Shown piece after piece: positions 20,252-32,940 of a stretch of 64,000 nucleotides of DNA. Within the stretch, counting starts at the first letter, position 1. Each line of letters begins with the position of its first letter. The DNA lies in NCBI GenBank assembly GCA_027943335.1, contig BSBK01005139.1, positions 186,001 to 250,000 of the forward strand. The letters run 5' to 3'. The stretch is from Chamaecyparis obtusa. Lineage: Eukaryota; Streptophyta; Pinopsida; Cupressales; Cupressaceae. The notes under the pieces were generated by a model that did not search any database, was not told the DNA's origin, and was given only the letters and a program-made list of their open reading frames with translations. The position numbers and the translations under genes are program-made.

Positions 20252-21582
20252 TGATGGTCCCAATCGGTGCTGATATGGGAGGGGTGAATCAACACCCACT
20301 AAAACTTAATAATCAATCTGATATAATACAACTAAAACTGTAAGTGGAACAGATTCTATCAAAGAAATAGCTATCACAAAACTAAAGCAATAGACAACAC
20401 CAGATGTATCACGTGGAAACCCAAATCGGGAGAAAACCACGGTGTGAGGAAACCTCACAAATTTTGCACTCTTCTGAAGTGCGCCCTATTAGGAGCCTTC
20501 CTTGTTAAAGGATTACAAACGCACTGCTAAATGGGACCCAGTTAAGGGATTTAAAGAAATAAGGCCTGTTGAAGCTTGTCTTGTTAGAGGACTTAAAACA
20601 TCTACACAGATGTCACTAGGTTAAGGGATTTAATATAAGGGACCTGTTAATGTCCACCCAAAATACTGAGATTTTGCTATTGCAATTGTTAGAGAGCAAT
20701 AGAGGGTTTGATCTTCTTGAAATGGCTTTACTGAGCCTGATAAGATCACCGCGCTTCTCAATTGAGAGTAATCACTAGACACCATAGGTATGCTCTCCAT
20801 AGATTGTTGTGCTTCCTTGCAGACTCTTCTCTTCTTTGTCTTTTCACCTTTTTCGTAGCTTCTCTCAGCGTACAAGTTCACTCCTTTTCTTCTTAGCAGA
20901 ATGAGGGCAAACAATATTCTTCACAGGCTGAAGAATAAATAGTCTTCTTGCCTTTTCCTCTTTTTTGCATGTGGGAGCTCCACAAAGATCTCCTTCGGAT
21001 CCATCACCCAATTGAGTCTTAGTTCACTGCAGAAACATACTTTCCTTTACTTGAGATTTCTCCATCTTTTAATGCCATAATCTTCGGCGTTAAAACCTTC
21101 AATTGCACCTTGCACCGATCTTCTTTAAAACACAAAGTCATCCGGATTTTGTGCAACAAATCCTGGTTAAAGAGTCACACAAGTGTTTGTCAACTGTGAC
21201 TTTCATCGGTTCAAGAATCTCGGTTTCCATCCTTAGGTAGTGTACAAGTCATAGAAATCACCTGTCACAATTCCTTTCTCTGTCTATACCGTTTTGATTC
21301 CTTGGTTCCGGTTTTACACTTTATTGGTCACAGTTCTAAGTCCTTGATTACCGGTTGCTCCTTCCTTGGTTACCGGTTGCTCTGATGATCGGTCACAGAA
21401 ACAGTACCTCTTCTTGCTCACTATGTGTCACCGGTCTCCTAACCAGTCTCTCTTGTACTTATTATTGTCAACTGTACCTGCTGTTCCTGATTTGAACAAT
21501 GTTTGCATCCCTAGACATCAATGACAACACCTCTTTGCCATGTACTGGTTACATCCTTACCGTTTACCGGTTAATGCCAACA
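20252..21582 (-). mobile_element. 5' LTR of the minus-strand copia, 1331 bp
   Basis: Partner of 14375-15748; starts TGATGGTCCCAATCGGTGCT and ends GGTTAATGCCAACA in plus coordinates. The 94-codon frame at 20630-20914 is a by-product of the LTR. Confidence 0.85.
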
Positions 21583-21890
21583 GGTGCTGTATGAGAAGAT
21601 CTTAATGTACGAGTAGTGTTGGCCGCACAAGGAGTCATCGTACGGGTGTGGAACGAATATACTAACATTCGAGCTTAGTGTGTATGAATAAATTACCGTG
21701 TGGGTGGTTGGGCCGTACGAGTAGAGGTGATCTGTACAGGACATTGCCGCATAGCACAAAGGGACCGTACGGGAAATATCAGTTGTACAGGAAATATAAA
21801 CCGTACGGTACATTAAAACTTTCTTGTTACCTACCCAGAAGAAAACCTAAATGTTCTACAGGAAAAATGAGCAATTACAAATCATTACCT
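21583..21890 (+). mobile_element. gypsy LTR copy B, right part
   Basis: CGTACGG-rich sequence (GTACGAGTAG, ATCGTACGGG, GACCGTACGG, AACCGTACGG) continues that at 14240-14374 on the other side of the copia insertion. The right end of the LTR is not resolved. Confidence 0.5.
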
Positions 21891-22023
21891 TAGTGTTAAA
21901 GAAGAGTAGCTAAGATACTTTAAATTTTAATTGAATCTTTTTAAAAACTTTCTTTTAAAGTTCTTTTATCATCTAATTCTTTAATAATCAATTTTATTTT
22001 ATTCTTACTCATTTTTGTTATTG

Positions 22024-22310
22024 AAGGGGTTCAGCTTAATTGGTTAAAATATTTGGTTTTCATTGTGGAGATCCAAGTTCAATTCGTCGTAGGGACATCT
22101 AAAGCGGAATTCTAAGCAGTGATTGTTGGTCTTACATAATTGGCTTCTAAGATGGAGGTGATTTCTTGATAAGAGTGGATTCCTAAGTAGTGTGTCTTGC
22201 TCTTCCATAGGTGATTTCTAGTATGTTTGCTCGTAAGGAGCTTGTATTGATCTCATGTTGATGGTCAAATGAGCAAGATATTTGTAATCAATATGCAAAC
22301 TGGAAAAAAA
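22024..22310 (+). mobile_element. tRNA-derived SINE-like unit
   Basis: CAGCTTAATTGG (22032-22043) fits the RNA polymerase III A box, and GTTCAATTC (22077-22085) fits the B box, 33 bases apart as in a tRNA gene. The sequence between does not form a credible tRNA cloverleaf, and the unit continues for over 200 bases to an A-rich stretch (CTGGAAAAAAAACTC, about 22298-22312), as in plant SINEs. No target duplication was identified. Confidence 0.5.
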
Positions 22311-24000
22311 ACTCATTTCTCTTTTTCTTTGTCACAGCTTTTTATTTCTCCAACTTTGCTAATATATTGCCCATTTATTTTCTCAAACTCATCTTTTTCT
22401 GTCTGAATATTTCTTAATCTTCAAGCTTCTTTTTTTCTTCTCATAATTTTTTGTTGTCTAGCCGATTAAAGTTTTATTCATGTAAAGGATTAGTACCTTT
22501 AAAATTATTTTGATGATTAAGAGACTGAAGAAGAACCTCTAATCCTACAGCTTAGGCATGGAGATTTCATGAATCAATTATTTAAATCAGAAATTTAAAG
22601 TAGAAACAACGAGAAAATTTAAATCTAAATGACAGTTCAAGATTAAAATATTCTTCTATACTTATAGAATTAGAAACCATTATTTGTTACATCATCAGCT
22701 TGTGACCACTTATTCTACATAGCTATATTTATGAATGTAGCATTTATTCAGATGAACACATGCATAATTGATTTTCTTCTCTTCCAAGGCTTTTTGAAGC
22801 ATCCTTATTTTGTCAAGAAGTGGCATCATCCCACATTAAAATTGTTACATTTTATCTTGAATGGTAAGGGTATTGCTCTAATTAAGCATGACAATCTGCA
22901 TACTAATCAAATGAGCAATCTTCTTGACATTTAATCTGAGGGTATATTGACTAGGTTCCTTCATAGATTTAACAACTTAGTCAACAAATGACCCTTGTCT
23001 CAACCTAATGAATAGTTGGACTCTAAAAGGACTAGTAGAAACTCATCTCAGCAACTTTAGGCTCATAATTGTTGAACCAATGCTCAATATTTTCCGGATA
23101 TTCACAAGGTTTCCTGGTAGTTGAGCTTGTTCTTTCATCAACAATAAGAAGATTTTTGTTTCTTGTTAACTACTAAGCCATGATAAGCCTCCTGCACATT
23201 CTCTAAAATGTAGGGTATAATAATTGACATTCTCTTTCTGAATTGCCCTTTGCTTAGTCTTTTTGGATTTTGGCCAATCTTAGGCTTCTACTTAGAACAC
23301 TCACCAACTTAATGCAATTTCCGTTATCAGCAAGTGGACTTGTCATTACCATAGATACAAAAACTTGTAAGTTTTTCTCTAGGGGAGTAATTGCCACTTT
23401 TTCTTGCCAAAAAACTAGCAGAGTATTTGTAAAAAACTTGGTGAGTCTGAGTCAAAGACTTGGCTGTGTTACCATTATAGGGTCTGATAGCAGAAAGTAA
23501 GATTCATTTGGTTTTTTTTTGCTCTCCTTTGTTGCTCAAGAGACAAAACAACCTCCCAAGCTTGTGCAAGATCATTTACAAGAATTTTAGTCGGTTTGAA
23601 GCGGATTTGAATCACATTTGAAGTGGATTTTGAAGCAAAATTGGATTCCTAGGTAGGTTTACTGAGTTTTTTTCCTTTCTTTTTGTAAATCATTTTATCT
23701 CCTTTTTGTTGCATCTAGGTTAATAGAAACTCAATAATGGAATCTCCTAACTACTCTAAATTACTTTAGAGTCTACTGAACAAGATGTAATACCATTTTT
23801 TGACAATTTTTATTGATTTTTTCACTATTTTCTCTAGAATCTCAACTTTTCACAAAAATTCCAAACCCTAACACTTTTTCTTTGTTTTTTTTCAAGTTTC
23901 AACTATGTCTAAAATTATTTAAACTCATTTAGTTTCTTTACTAATTTTTTTTATTAAAATATTAACTTGTGGTTTCAATTTGTATGTGTAGGTTGAATTA
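22311..24000. other. AT-rich DNA without recognisable genes
   Basis: Poly-T and poly-A runs and short open frames only (22731-22934, 23270-23500). It may be the 5' flank or non-coding 5' end of the hAT element that follows. Confidence 0.5.
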
Positions 24001-24039
24001 TATGAATACAACATGATCTACAACTAGTTCATCTTTAGG

Positions 24040-26660
24040 GTCTGCCTCAGTAAACGCATGTCCATCTGGATATGTAGGCACGAGTCCTTAAGGTGCTAAA
24101 GATAATGCTTGGAAGTATGCCTTTGAAGTACCAAAACCTAATACAATAATTTGCATTAAGTGTGAAAAACTAATTCATGGAGGCATAAACTGCTTGAAAT
24201 ACAACCTTGTAGGCATTACTGAGCATGATATGAGGGTTTGTGGTGGGACTATAGAGAAAATAAAAAAGAAATTATTGTTTACAGCCCAAGAAGAGAAAAA
24301 CCTCTAAAGAGAGAGGGAAATGCTAGCCATGAAAGCAAGCATAGCTATATCCCAATGTGTTACAATCAACCTTGAAGAAGAAGACACATAGTGGGCTCTC
24401 TTCGTGGCCTACATATTTGCAACTCCAGCACCACCTCAACCACCACTTCTACTACTTCTAGTAGAGCACTACAATTAGTGCTGCAATCTATAAGTGATTA
24501 TTTTGTGCATAGAAACACACTTGGAGCACAACCATCATTGGAGGCAACTAGGTAGAATATGGAGGTGCTTGAGCCTAGACATTGTTTGTGCTGATTTTTG
24601 GTACTTCAACAACATCCCTTTTAATGTGGTAGATAATCCATATTGGCTTAATTTGGTTACTCCAATGACTGTGGTGGGAAAAGGATATAAGGTGCTTTCT
24701 TGTGGAGACTCGAGTGGGAGGTTAGTCTAGTTGTTTTAGTTTTTAAATCTTTTACTTTTAATTTTGAATCTTGATAACTTATGTTGAGTTTTGATTTTTA
24801 AAGTGTAGAATATATTTATGTTCTTTTATTTTTATTTATAGTAATTACTACTTTTTGTTGAATTTAAGTTTTTTTTTATTATTAAAATTGTGTACTTCAA
24901 GTTAATTTCATTTCTTAATTGTCGGTTGCTCACAAATGCAGTTGATAGGGCAAAAGAATTGGTGGAAGAGAAAATAAATGAATGCAAAAAAATTGACTGC
25001 ACTATTCTTTCTGATGAGTGGACGGATGGCAAAAACCACACCATCATTAACTTTTTGGTTGCTTGCAAGAATAATGTGGTCTTGAAATCAGCGGATGCCA
25101 CCAACAAGGTAAAAACTATTGAAACTTTGGCTCTAATCTTAGAGTAAGTTATCATGAAGGTGGGAGTTGAAAATTTGGTGCAAATAATAATCGATAATGC
25201 AACAACATATGTGGTAGTTGGTAGAATGGTCCAAGAGAAACATGGTACACTTTGTGTAGCACATGTCCTTGACCTTCTTTTGGAGGACATAAGCACGCTA
25301 GATTGGGTGACTCCAGTTGTAGAGGATGCAAGGAGGATCACAAAATACATCTACAATTACCCTTGGGTTCTTAGTTCACACCCACGAGAAAAAGTTGGTA
25401 AGATTAGGTGTCACAAGGTTTGCAACGATTTTCTTACCATTGCAAGCTATTTTTAGTTCATTGACGACTTTGAAGCAAATGTTTGAGTCAAGCATGGCTA
25501 GACTCAAGTTATTCGAAGAAGTTGAAAGGAGAGTGTTGCATACTTTGCCTTCGACAACCTATTTGCACAAAGAGCTACAGAGATTGTGAAGGTGACTTAA
25601 AAACATAATTTTTTTTGTAGTCAAGTCTTTCATTATTAATTTGTAACTGTAATGATTAATCTTTTTATATTTTTCAATTGTAGGTGTTAGAGCCCTTGGT
25701 CAGAGTTATCTGGTTGGTAGATGGGGATCAAACCCCAATGGGGTATCTTTATGAGACCATGGATAGGGCCGGGGAGTCTATAAAAAATTACTACAAGGGG
25801 GACAACCTCAAATTTGAACCCATATGGAAAATTATTGATAGGAGGTGGAACAATCAACTCTACCAACCCATTCATGAAACATGATACTTCCTCAACCCTT
25901 ATTTTCTCTTATCGGAGTCCTACTCGGATTCCAATGGATAGGTCATGAAGGGCCTCATTGCATGCATTCAAAGGGTGACATCGGAGTTTGAGGTGAGAGA
26001 CCTCATTGTGTCTGAATTGGAAGTTTATGAGATTGCAAGTGGTAAGCTATTCCTTTCAGAGTTGGCTTAAGGGAGGAAGAAGCCCTCAAACCCTAGGTAT
26101 AATATTTGGAATTTTGGAGTCTTTTACATGCATGATAGTAGATAAAAATTAAAATATTTTTCACCTTGCTTTCTAACTCTTCAATATTTTATATTGCAGT
26201 TGTTTGGTGGTGAAATTGGGGCAGAAATACGCCAAATCTGGAAAAATTTGCCCTTTGAATCTTATGCTAGTCTTGTAGTTCATCTAGTTGTGAGTGCAAT
26301 TGGAACTTGTCTGAGGCCATCAACACGAAGAAGAGAAACAAGTTAGCTCATAAATGCCTCAATGACCTTGTCTCTGTGCAATATAATCTTTGGTTATGTA
26401 CATGGAAGGTAGATGAAACACCACCTAGTCCACTTGATTTGGATGATATAGATCCTTATAGTGATTGGACATCATAGGAGCAACCTCCATTGTTTATAGA
26501 GGATGAGATGTATGATTTGGAGAGGCAGGCTATGGAGGAGGGGGGTGGATTCACACTGGATGATGTTGAGGATGAGGAAGTTGACGATGATGATGAGTCA
26601 TTACCAGTGCCAACAACATCTACATCTAGGATGGAGGTTGAGCCACGTGTTGAGTGAGGA
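24040..26660 (+). pseudogene. hAT-superfamily transposase relic (BED finger, DUF659, dimerisation end)
   Basis: Three family regions lie in order on the plus strand. At 24107-24260 a BED zinc-finger reads NAWKYAFEVPKPNTIICIKC, then GGINCLKYNLVG and EHDMRVCGG; the histidine usual in KYHLAG is asparagine here. At 24920-25456 a DUF659 transposase part reads CTILSDEWTDGKN, IIDNATTYVVVGRM and AHVLDLLLEDISTLDWV. At 25684-26650 comes the C-terminal half: PLVRVIWLVDGDQTPMGYLY, RRWNNQLYQPIHET, and the dimerisation region (LAHKCLNDLVSVQYNLW, near 26340). There is an acidic tail. At least six stops and several frameshifts inactivate it. Segments separated at about 24720-24890, 25590-25684 and 26100-26200 could have been introns. 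Terminal inverted repeats were not identified. Confidence 0.85.
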
Positions 26661-28850
26661 GGCGCAACCACAATTGACTTCTAGCACTAGACCCTCTACC
26701 TCTCTCATAGTTTTTACTAGAGTTAGAAAGAGGAAGATACAAACTATATTGATGTTGTATTTACTTATATTTTGACAAAGACAATTTGCTATTTTAATTT
26801 TGCTTTAGACTATGAGGCTACCAGTCATCAACATTCCACATGAGGATGCCCTTTTGTACCCAATTTGCATTTAAGTATATCTATGCGTAGCTTGTTTCTA
26901 TTATTTACTCATTTATTGACTCATTAGATGCATCTCCTCATTGAATTTTACTAAAGAATGCATTTTTAATTAAATCTAAGAATTTTTTTAAGTTGTCGAG
27001 ATTTTGTTGAATCTTTGTTGAGGTTTTTTTTCCGGTGGTGAGTTTTTGCTTTTGGCGAGTTTTTCAACTATGGCCATGACAACTATGAGAAAAAAGCAGC
27101 ACAAGCCTACATAAGAGCACCCAAAAAAGGCATATAGAACTGAAACATTAAACAGCCCCAATTCAGAGTTTGTCCCAAAATGCATTCCTAACCCTAATTG
27201 CTTTGTAGTGAGAAAAGCTAATAGTAGAACATTCCACCTCTTGGACTTCAAAATGGAAGTATCTACTAAGCTAATAGAAGTAAGATGACTAGACATGCCT
27301 TAGAAAAGCCAAAGGTGTTTTGTACCCATTCATATGATATTAGGATGCATATGGGGTCATAGAGATGGCAACATGTGTTACACATTCTCATTAGTTAGTT
27401 ATATTGAATCAAATGGTTAACTTCTGGAGTTAGTTATATTAGGTAATGAGCCATATTATGTTGGGGTTATGGCTTTAGAGAAGTCTATATATAGGAGGTG
27501 AATATTATTGTAATGGACATGTAATGTATGGAGAGCAGTCTATTTGGATGTTCAATTAGAGATATTCCTTTGAGTGACTTCTTCCCTAAGGAGTATTCAA
27601 TGATGTTACCCTTCGTCAAGGATAATTCTTCTATTTTTTAGTATATTTAATGTTAGGGCATCTTTGGCCAATAAACATCTCTTGTGCTATGATCTATGTA
27701 CTATTTTTGCATATTGTTGTCCTTATTTGAGATTTTTTTTTGTGTATCATATTCAGTGGAATTAAATCAACGATTTTTTGTGAAGCAAGAAAAGTTTTCT
27801 ATATGGAGCATTTGATTTTTGCTGACTTTTTAAAGGAAAAGTTGATCTTCCATAGAATTATCTCCTATTGTAGGTGTTAGAATGGGGCGATTCTTGCATT
27901 AGTGGAGAGTATTATTCACATGCTTTTCACAACATGGTCATAATAAAGATGCTAAGCACTTTTAACAGAAATATGGCCATGTAAAGTTGATTTCATAATT
28001 TTGAATTTGGCAAAAATGTTTCAAAGAGAATCAGGGAAAAAACAACCAATATAGATGGTTCTCATACCTTTGGAAAGAGATCTCTAAAAATTGATCACAA
28101 TAAAGATATTGAGCAATGGTGAGGGAGATATGATTGTGTAAAGTTGGCCCTGCAAATGTCATTTTTGGCAATTTTTTTGGATAAAGAATTAGGGCAAGCA
28201 ATCAATTGTAGATATTGTGAATTTTAATGATGAATCTTCTTGAATGTTGATTGAATCTTATGGCTCCTTTCTTTTTGTCAAGTGATTTCGTAGACTTGAA
28301 ATCTTCCATAAGAATAAGATGCATTCTCATAATTACAAGGCTTAGATTTGGACTTGGACTCAATGCTCAAACATGGCCAAGACTCAATAAAGACTTAGCA
28401 AATTGAGAAAATTATGAAATATAGAGATTTTTAAGAATTTAAAACTTGTATCATGCACCATTCAATAAATAAACTTTAAAGACGTGATAAACTAGTCGAA
28501 TTGAAACTACTTTGATCACATACATGCGTAGACACTAATCACATGCATAAAAAAGTGGTTTTTGTTGAAGGAAACAACATTTTATATATAAATATTGTCA
28601 AATATATCCAAAAATTGTGAATCATGAAATATAGGGCACAAAACAAATATCATAACTAAAGGTGTAAGTTAATCACTCAAAGGAGCTACACCACTTGTCC
28701 CAACATCCATAGTATTAGAGCAAGTCCTATGCAGGCATTTGAGGTAGGTCCTTAATTATCATGTGGCCATGATATTTTTTTGTGTACTATATCAACATGG
28801 AAGTGGTTCGCTTGTGCTCTACCCTCCTTTGCCATGGCTACTACATCTAC
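26661..28850. other. AT-rich DNA with one LTR-like promoter segment
   Basis: No gene. Around 27460-27670 a TATA box (TCTATATATAGG at about 27482) and following sequence resemble an LTR promoter and leader, but no partner LTR or boundaries were found. The minus frame at 26988-27296 is not supported by any family. Confidence 0.35.
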
Positions 28851-28862
28851 CTCTAGATCAAC

Positions 28863-29156
28863 TTAATCAACCCATGCAAGGTCTTCCTTGCTAAAGATGG
28901 GATCTTCAATCTTGGTGATCCAATTTAATTGTGGATCAACCTCCTCTAAAGTGATGGGAGATAAGTTTGTGACCAATATTTGTGTGCGATGGAGGTGAAT
29001 GTTGTAATTAACATAAACAAGATTATTCAACCTTTGCATTGATAACTTGTGCTTCTTGGAGTGAATGTGCTCAAGGATACTCAGATTGTGTTTGCATATT
29101 GAAGCTTTGCATGGTTGGTTCAACACACAAACTGTAATCTTTTTATGATTTGGCAC
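28863..29156 (-). pseudogene. hAT transposase C-terminal fragment
   Basis: The minus-strand frame contains NLSILEHIHSKKHKLSMQRL, then NNLVYVNYNIHLHRTQI and, after a spacer, EVDPQLNW and PIFSKEDLAWVD. This is the hAT dimerisation region (the pattern F-E-x-I-H-S-K-K-R-N-x-L...L-N-x-L-V-x-V-x-Y-N) and the acidic end of the protein. No other transposase part was seen upstream (above 29160). It is a different, more distant hAT than the plus-strand relic at 24040-26660. Confidence 0.7.
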
Positions 29157-31144
29157 CTTAGCAACAAACTTTACCTACCATGCATTTGAAAGGAGAATAA
29201 AAAACTCAATTTCGTTGTCTAACCGTGAGTTACAAAATTAACATAATAGGAGAAAAAGTTCTAATTTTCAAACTTTAGGTATGCCCTTAATAAACTTACC
29301 TTGCTGCAATGTCATCCAAGTTGCCTTGCATATGTCTTGTGCAATGAGGTTCCCTTACGCAAGTTTGCAGATCTCAATCTCATAGATTATTTTCATTGCA
29401 TGCCAAGGATCATGTACCATCTGCTATATGATTGTGTAGAGTCCACTCATATGCTCCTTAGTGGCCTTGAACTACAGGCAAAATTGGAATGTGCAATTCC
29501 CTTCCCACTTGCAGCCTGTAGATGTATAGATCTTGGCATTGGTTTGACAATGTATCTAGGGATGCATAGGTTGTGGTTCTGTTTAGCTTTTGAGGGGTTA
29601 CTCGATGTTTCGTCTTCGTTGTATTTATTGTGACTAGTGCCCTTATGATTCATGGTGTGTATGGACCACTTGCATGTTCAAGATGTTGTTCCTCAACATG
29701 TCGGTCTTTGGTGTTAATTGCATTAAGATGCATGTGTTCTATTATGCCAAGTTCCTTGGGAGGACTTGATGCATTCTTTTGTATTGATGTTTCATGTGAT
29801 GCACGTGAGATGGTAATGAACTTGATTATGGGTATGCTTCAATTTAATGATGTGCGAGTTATTGGTTAAATGTGATTTGAACTTATGATGTTTTGAGGCA
29901 TTAATATTCATGTTGAAACGAAATGATGATGTTATTTAGATTAGTTAAGTGCAATAAAATTATATATGTGATATTGGACCTCATTGGGTGATTATTCAAT
30001 GCTTCGACTATTATGTACATGCATAGGTACACTTGACGTTTGTGGAGTAATTACAAGTACATGATATTTCCTCACCTGGCACCATAGGTCTAAGTTATAT
30101 CCTGACAGTGGTTATATGGGAGATGTCACATTGGCCATAACTATTTAGCCCTAACCATTGTATTGAGTTGGAGTATGGTTTTCCATTCTTTTGTTCAGTA
30201 ATTACCACACATACTATGGTTAAAGCATTCTAGAAACCCTAATCCCTATTTAGTTTAGTAAATGAGAGTTTGAATATTTGATCTAATTTCATTTTTCCAT
30301 AAATTTGAATCAAAAAATGCGGTATGGTTTTAAAATTGCCATTTAATGCTGAAATTGAAATAAGATGTATAAGTGCTTGTTAACTATGTGTTTTGGGAAA
30401 TTAGGGTAGAGGAAATCAATTTGGTATTAGAAAGGATTATTTTAATTATTTTAATATCAAAATAATGAAATGCACTTTTGGGGTTACGAGGGAAATAGAG
30501 TTCATTTTAACCCTTAGTATATTTTGTGAAGAAAGCGCTCAAAAGGAAAACCCTTTGCTTTGAAATTGGTTTTGTGGATGGGGAGGGCAATTGTTAAGGA
30601 AATTGAGTGAGATCATGTGCAATAGGATATGAATTGGGAGGAGATTATAATGTTGAGGGGATTCCAATGTTTGTTTTGTGCTTGTGAAGAAATTCAAATT
30701 TGAAGTTTACGCTAAAATTGAGGTAAGTTCATCATTTGTTATCCATTTCCCTTGACTTTTGTTTCAATATGGTTGGAAAACATTGTGGGAAATGCATTTC
30801 CATTGTTTTTTAATTTGAAATTAGTAATTCATTTAATTATTGAGTACTTTAATGAAAATTTCCAAAATACATTGTTAGTATGCCCAATTTTTCGTAAAAT
30901 GATCAAAATGCATATTTAATGTTAAAAGGGGGCATTAAGCACTTTTAAACCAAAAGGGTATTTTTGAAATTTTGATTTCATAATTTTCAATTTTGAGTGA
31001 AATTGAAAACTATTTTAGAGTTTCTTGGAAATTGCTAAGTTTTGAAAATTTTGTGAAATGTGGAAAAATGAAAATTTATGGACTATGATGAATTATTTTG
31101 TGGAAATGATGGAATACTTTGTCAATTGTAAAAAGAGATCTTTT
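29157..31144. other. unassigned AT-rich DNA
   Basis: No gene recognised; the 110-codon frame at 29301-29633 has no family features and no in-frame continuation. Confidence 0.45.
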
Positions 31145-31994
31145 TGTTGATGTATCATATCTTCAATCAGATTATTCCTATCAATGAAATCAAATGCATA
31201 AGTGGCCTATCGGCCTTGAGCATTTGATCACTATCCTTTTCTTTTGTATTACTGTTATGAATTTTGGTTATCATATATATGATTATTAATAAGTTGCCAA
31301 TCATATATATATGTATATATATTTAATATTGTTAATATAGATGATATTATATATATACATATATACATGATATAAACTGTGTTTAATCATAATATTGATA
31401 TAAATCATACTGCTGATACTATGAGTTATATTAATGTTAATTATGCTGTTAATAACATGTTAGTATTAATTATATTGTTAATACTTATTAATGCCTTCAT
31501 CTATATTGAGTATCGATTTACATAATTATATATATTGATATCATTATATGCTATCGAAGATAGCATCAAATGATACCAATATGTATATTGGTTAATGATT
31601 AATGAGAACCGATAATATTAATGAGGCTGTGATTTGAGTATCGATATTAATATTAACAAGCACCGATAACAAGTATCAGTGATAACTAATGAATACCGAT
31701 TAAGTTAGTATCGGTTGAGATTACTAAACAGAATATTACATATTGATTGGATCATATGAGACATGTCCCTACGGGACATGCCTCCTCTCCTCATATATAT
31801 TGTGAGTGTATTGTATCTTGTTAGTACAGAAAAACATACAGCGCGAATCAAGTACAACATTCACATATATATTTGGTATTATTGAATCAAAGTAATTGGC
31901 GTGATATTCATATAATGTGCAGATCCAAAATTCAGTCTAGCATCTTCTCATTAATATAATATATATTATTATATATAGATCTATCAAGATCTTA

Positions 31995-32034
<40 letters not shown>

Positions 32035-32133
32035 TATATTATTATATATATTCAAGAATAATATATTGAGATATTATAGAAGATAGAAAAATTAAAATTA
32101 TTATAACCTCTAAATCTGATCATACTTTTAACA
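31145..32133 (+). mobile_element. copia 5' LTR, 989 bp
   Basis: It starts TGTTGATGTATCAT and ends CTTTTAACA directly before a primer-binding site. The start resembles that of the 371-bp LTR at 4442 (TGTTGATGT), and both share the GACATGTCCC hairpin (here 31760-31782), so they are related families. (AT)n runs at 31300-31370 and 32000-32028. The matching 3' LTR was not found. Confidence 0.75.
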
Positions 32134-32147
32134 TGGTATCAGAGCGA
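32134..32147 (+). promoter_or_regulatory. primer-binding site, initiator tRNA-Met type
   Basis: TGGTATCAGAGCGA directly follows the LTR. Confidence 0.85.
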
Positions 32148-32232
32148 GCATAAGAAAGATCTGATCAGATAAATTAGAGAAGCAAGCTAACTACCATTAA
32201 ACTTCTATAAAATCTTATAGTTAAGCAAGATA

Positions 32233-32940
32233 GTGAGTGGTGTTAGATTCGAGGACAGACTTGAAGGAGCTGCAAATTCTGGTTCTTGGAAGTTCAGAAT
32301 AATGATGGCACTAAGAGAAAATAAATTGAACACATTTGTGGAAAAGGCTATACCTATACCCAATGACAATGATGAGAAACTTCTATGGACAAAGAACAAC
32401 AACAAGGCCATGAAAATACTAGTGGATGCAGTGAAGGACCATATAGTTCCTATTATATCTAAATTAGAGAGCATACCAAATGTTCACAACTCTAGAGAAC
32501 ATGTATGAGATAAATAATACTTGTAGGGCCCTTGCCCTAAAAGAACAACTCCACCATGTCAAGATGAATAAAGGAGAAATTATCATGTCTTACATCATGA
32601 GAATAGCAGAGTTAAGAAATCAGCTATCCACTATTGGTCACCAAATTGATAGTAAAGAATTATCAATACTGTCTCTCAATGGACTACCTATATCTTGGGA
32701 AGCATTTATACAAGGGATAAGTGCTCGATCTAAACTTCCTAAGTTTGATCGATTAAAGACCAACTGCATTCAAGAAGAATCAAGACTAATCACTAGAGGA
32801 ATTGGATTAAACTCCTCTAATGAAGAGATCCAAGTATTAAATGCAAATTCTCACAAGAAAGGGAGGAAAGGAAACTTCAAATGAAAGAAAGGAAATAACC
32901 TCCATAGCAAACACTCATTCAAAAGCAGGGTATGTCTAAA
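32233..32940 (+). pseudogene. copia gag (DUF4219/UBN2-type), frameshifted
   Basis: The first frame (32233-32508) has GSWKFRIMMALRENKL and AMKILVDAVKDHIVPIIS, the N-terminal gag region. A frameshift near 32480 leads to the second (32480-32884): TLENMYEINNTCRALALKEQ, HHVKMNKGEIIMSYIMRIAE, LNGLPISWEAFIQGISA and a basic tail. The frame ends in a stop at 32882 just where the zinc knuckle should begin; past it VCLKYNALKRSSKAK is a ruined knuckle in which only one cysteine remains. The protein would have formed the virus-like particle. The start at 32233 lies 100 bases past the primer site, as is normal. Confidence 0.85.

Larger units (their letters stand above)
14375..21582 (-). mobile_element. nearly full-length copia element, Sirevirus-like (7.2 kb)
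   Basis: Two LTRs (14375-15748 and 20252-21582) enclose, on the minus strand, primer-binding site, gag, protease, integrase, RT, RNase H and three polypurine tracts in the copia order (integrase before RT). Every domain carries stops or frameshifts, but the full layout can be read. It is inserted in gypsy LTR copy B. Flanking 5-mers are AGTAT and GGTGC, which differ only by transitions (A/G, A/G, T/C); this could be a decayed target duplication or chance. Multiple polypurine tracts support Sirevirus; an env-like frame was not seen. Confidence 0.9.

Noticed and set aside
14370..21587. Target-site duplication around the minus-strand copia
   Set aside because: AGTAT and GGTGC match at only two of five positions; the transition-only differences are suggestive but not enough to call.
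22032..22085. A real tRNA gene
   Set aside because: A and B boxes fit, but acceptor and anticodon stems do not pair, and the unit runs on as in a SINE.
26988..27296. 102-codon minus-strand frame
   Set aside because: No family features; lies in the AT-rich flank of the hAT relic.
29301..29633. 110-codon open frame
   Set aside because: No recognisable motif, surrounded by non-coding DNA, Cys/Leu-rich chance composition.
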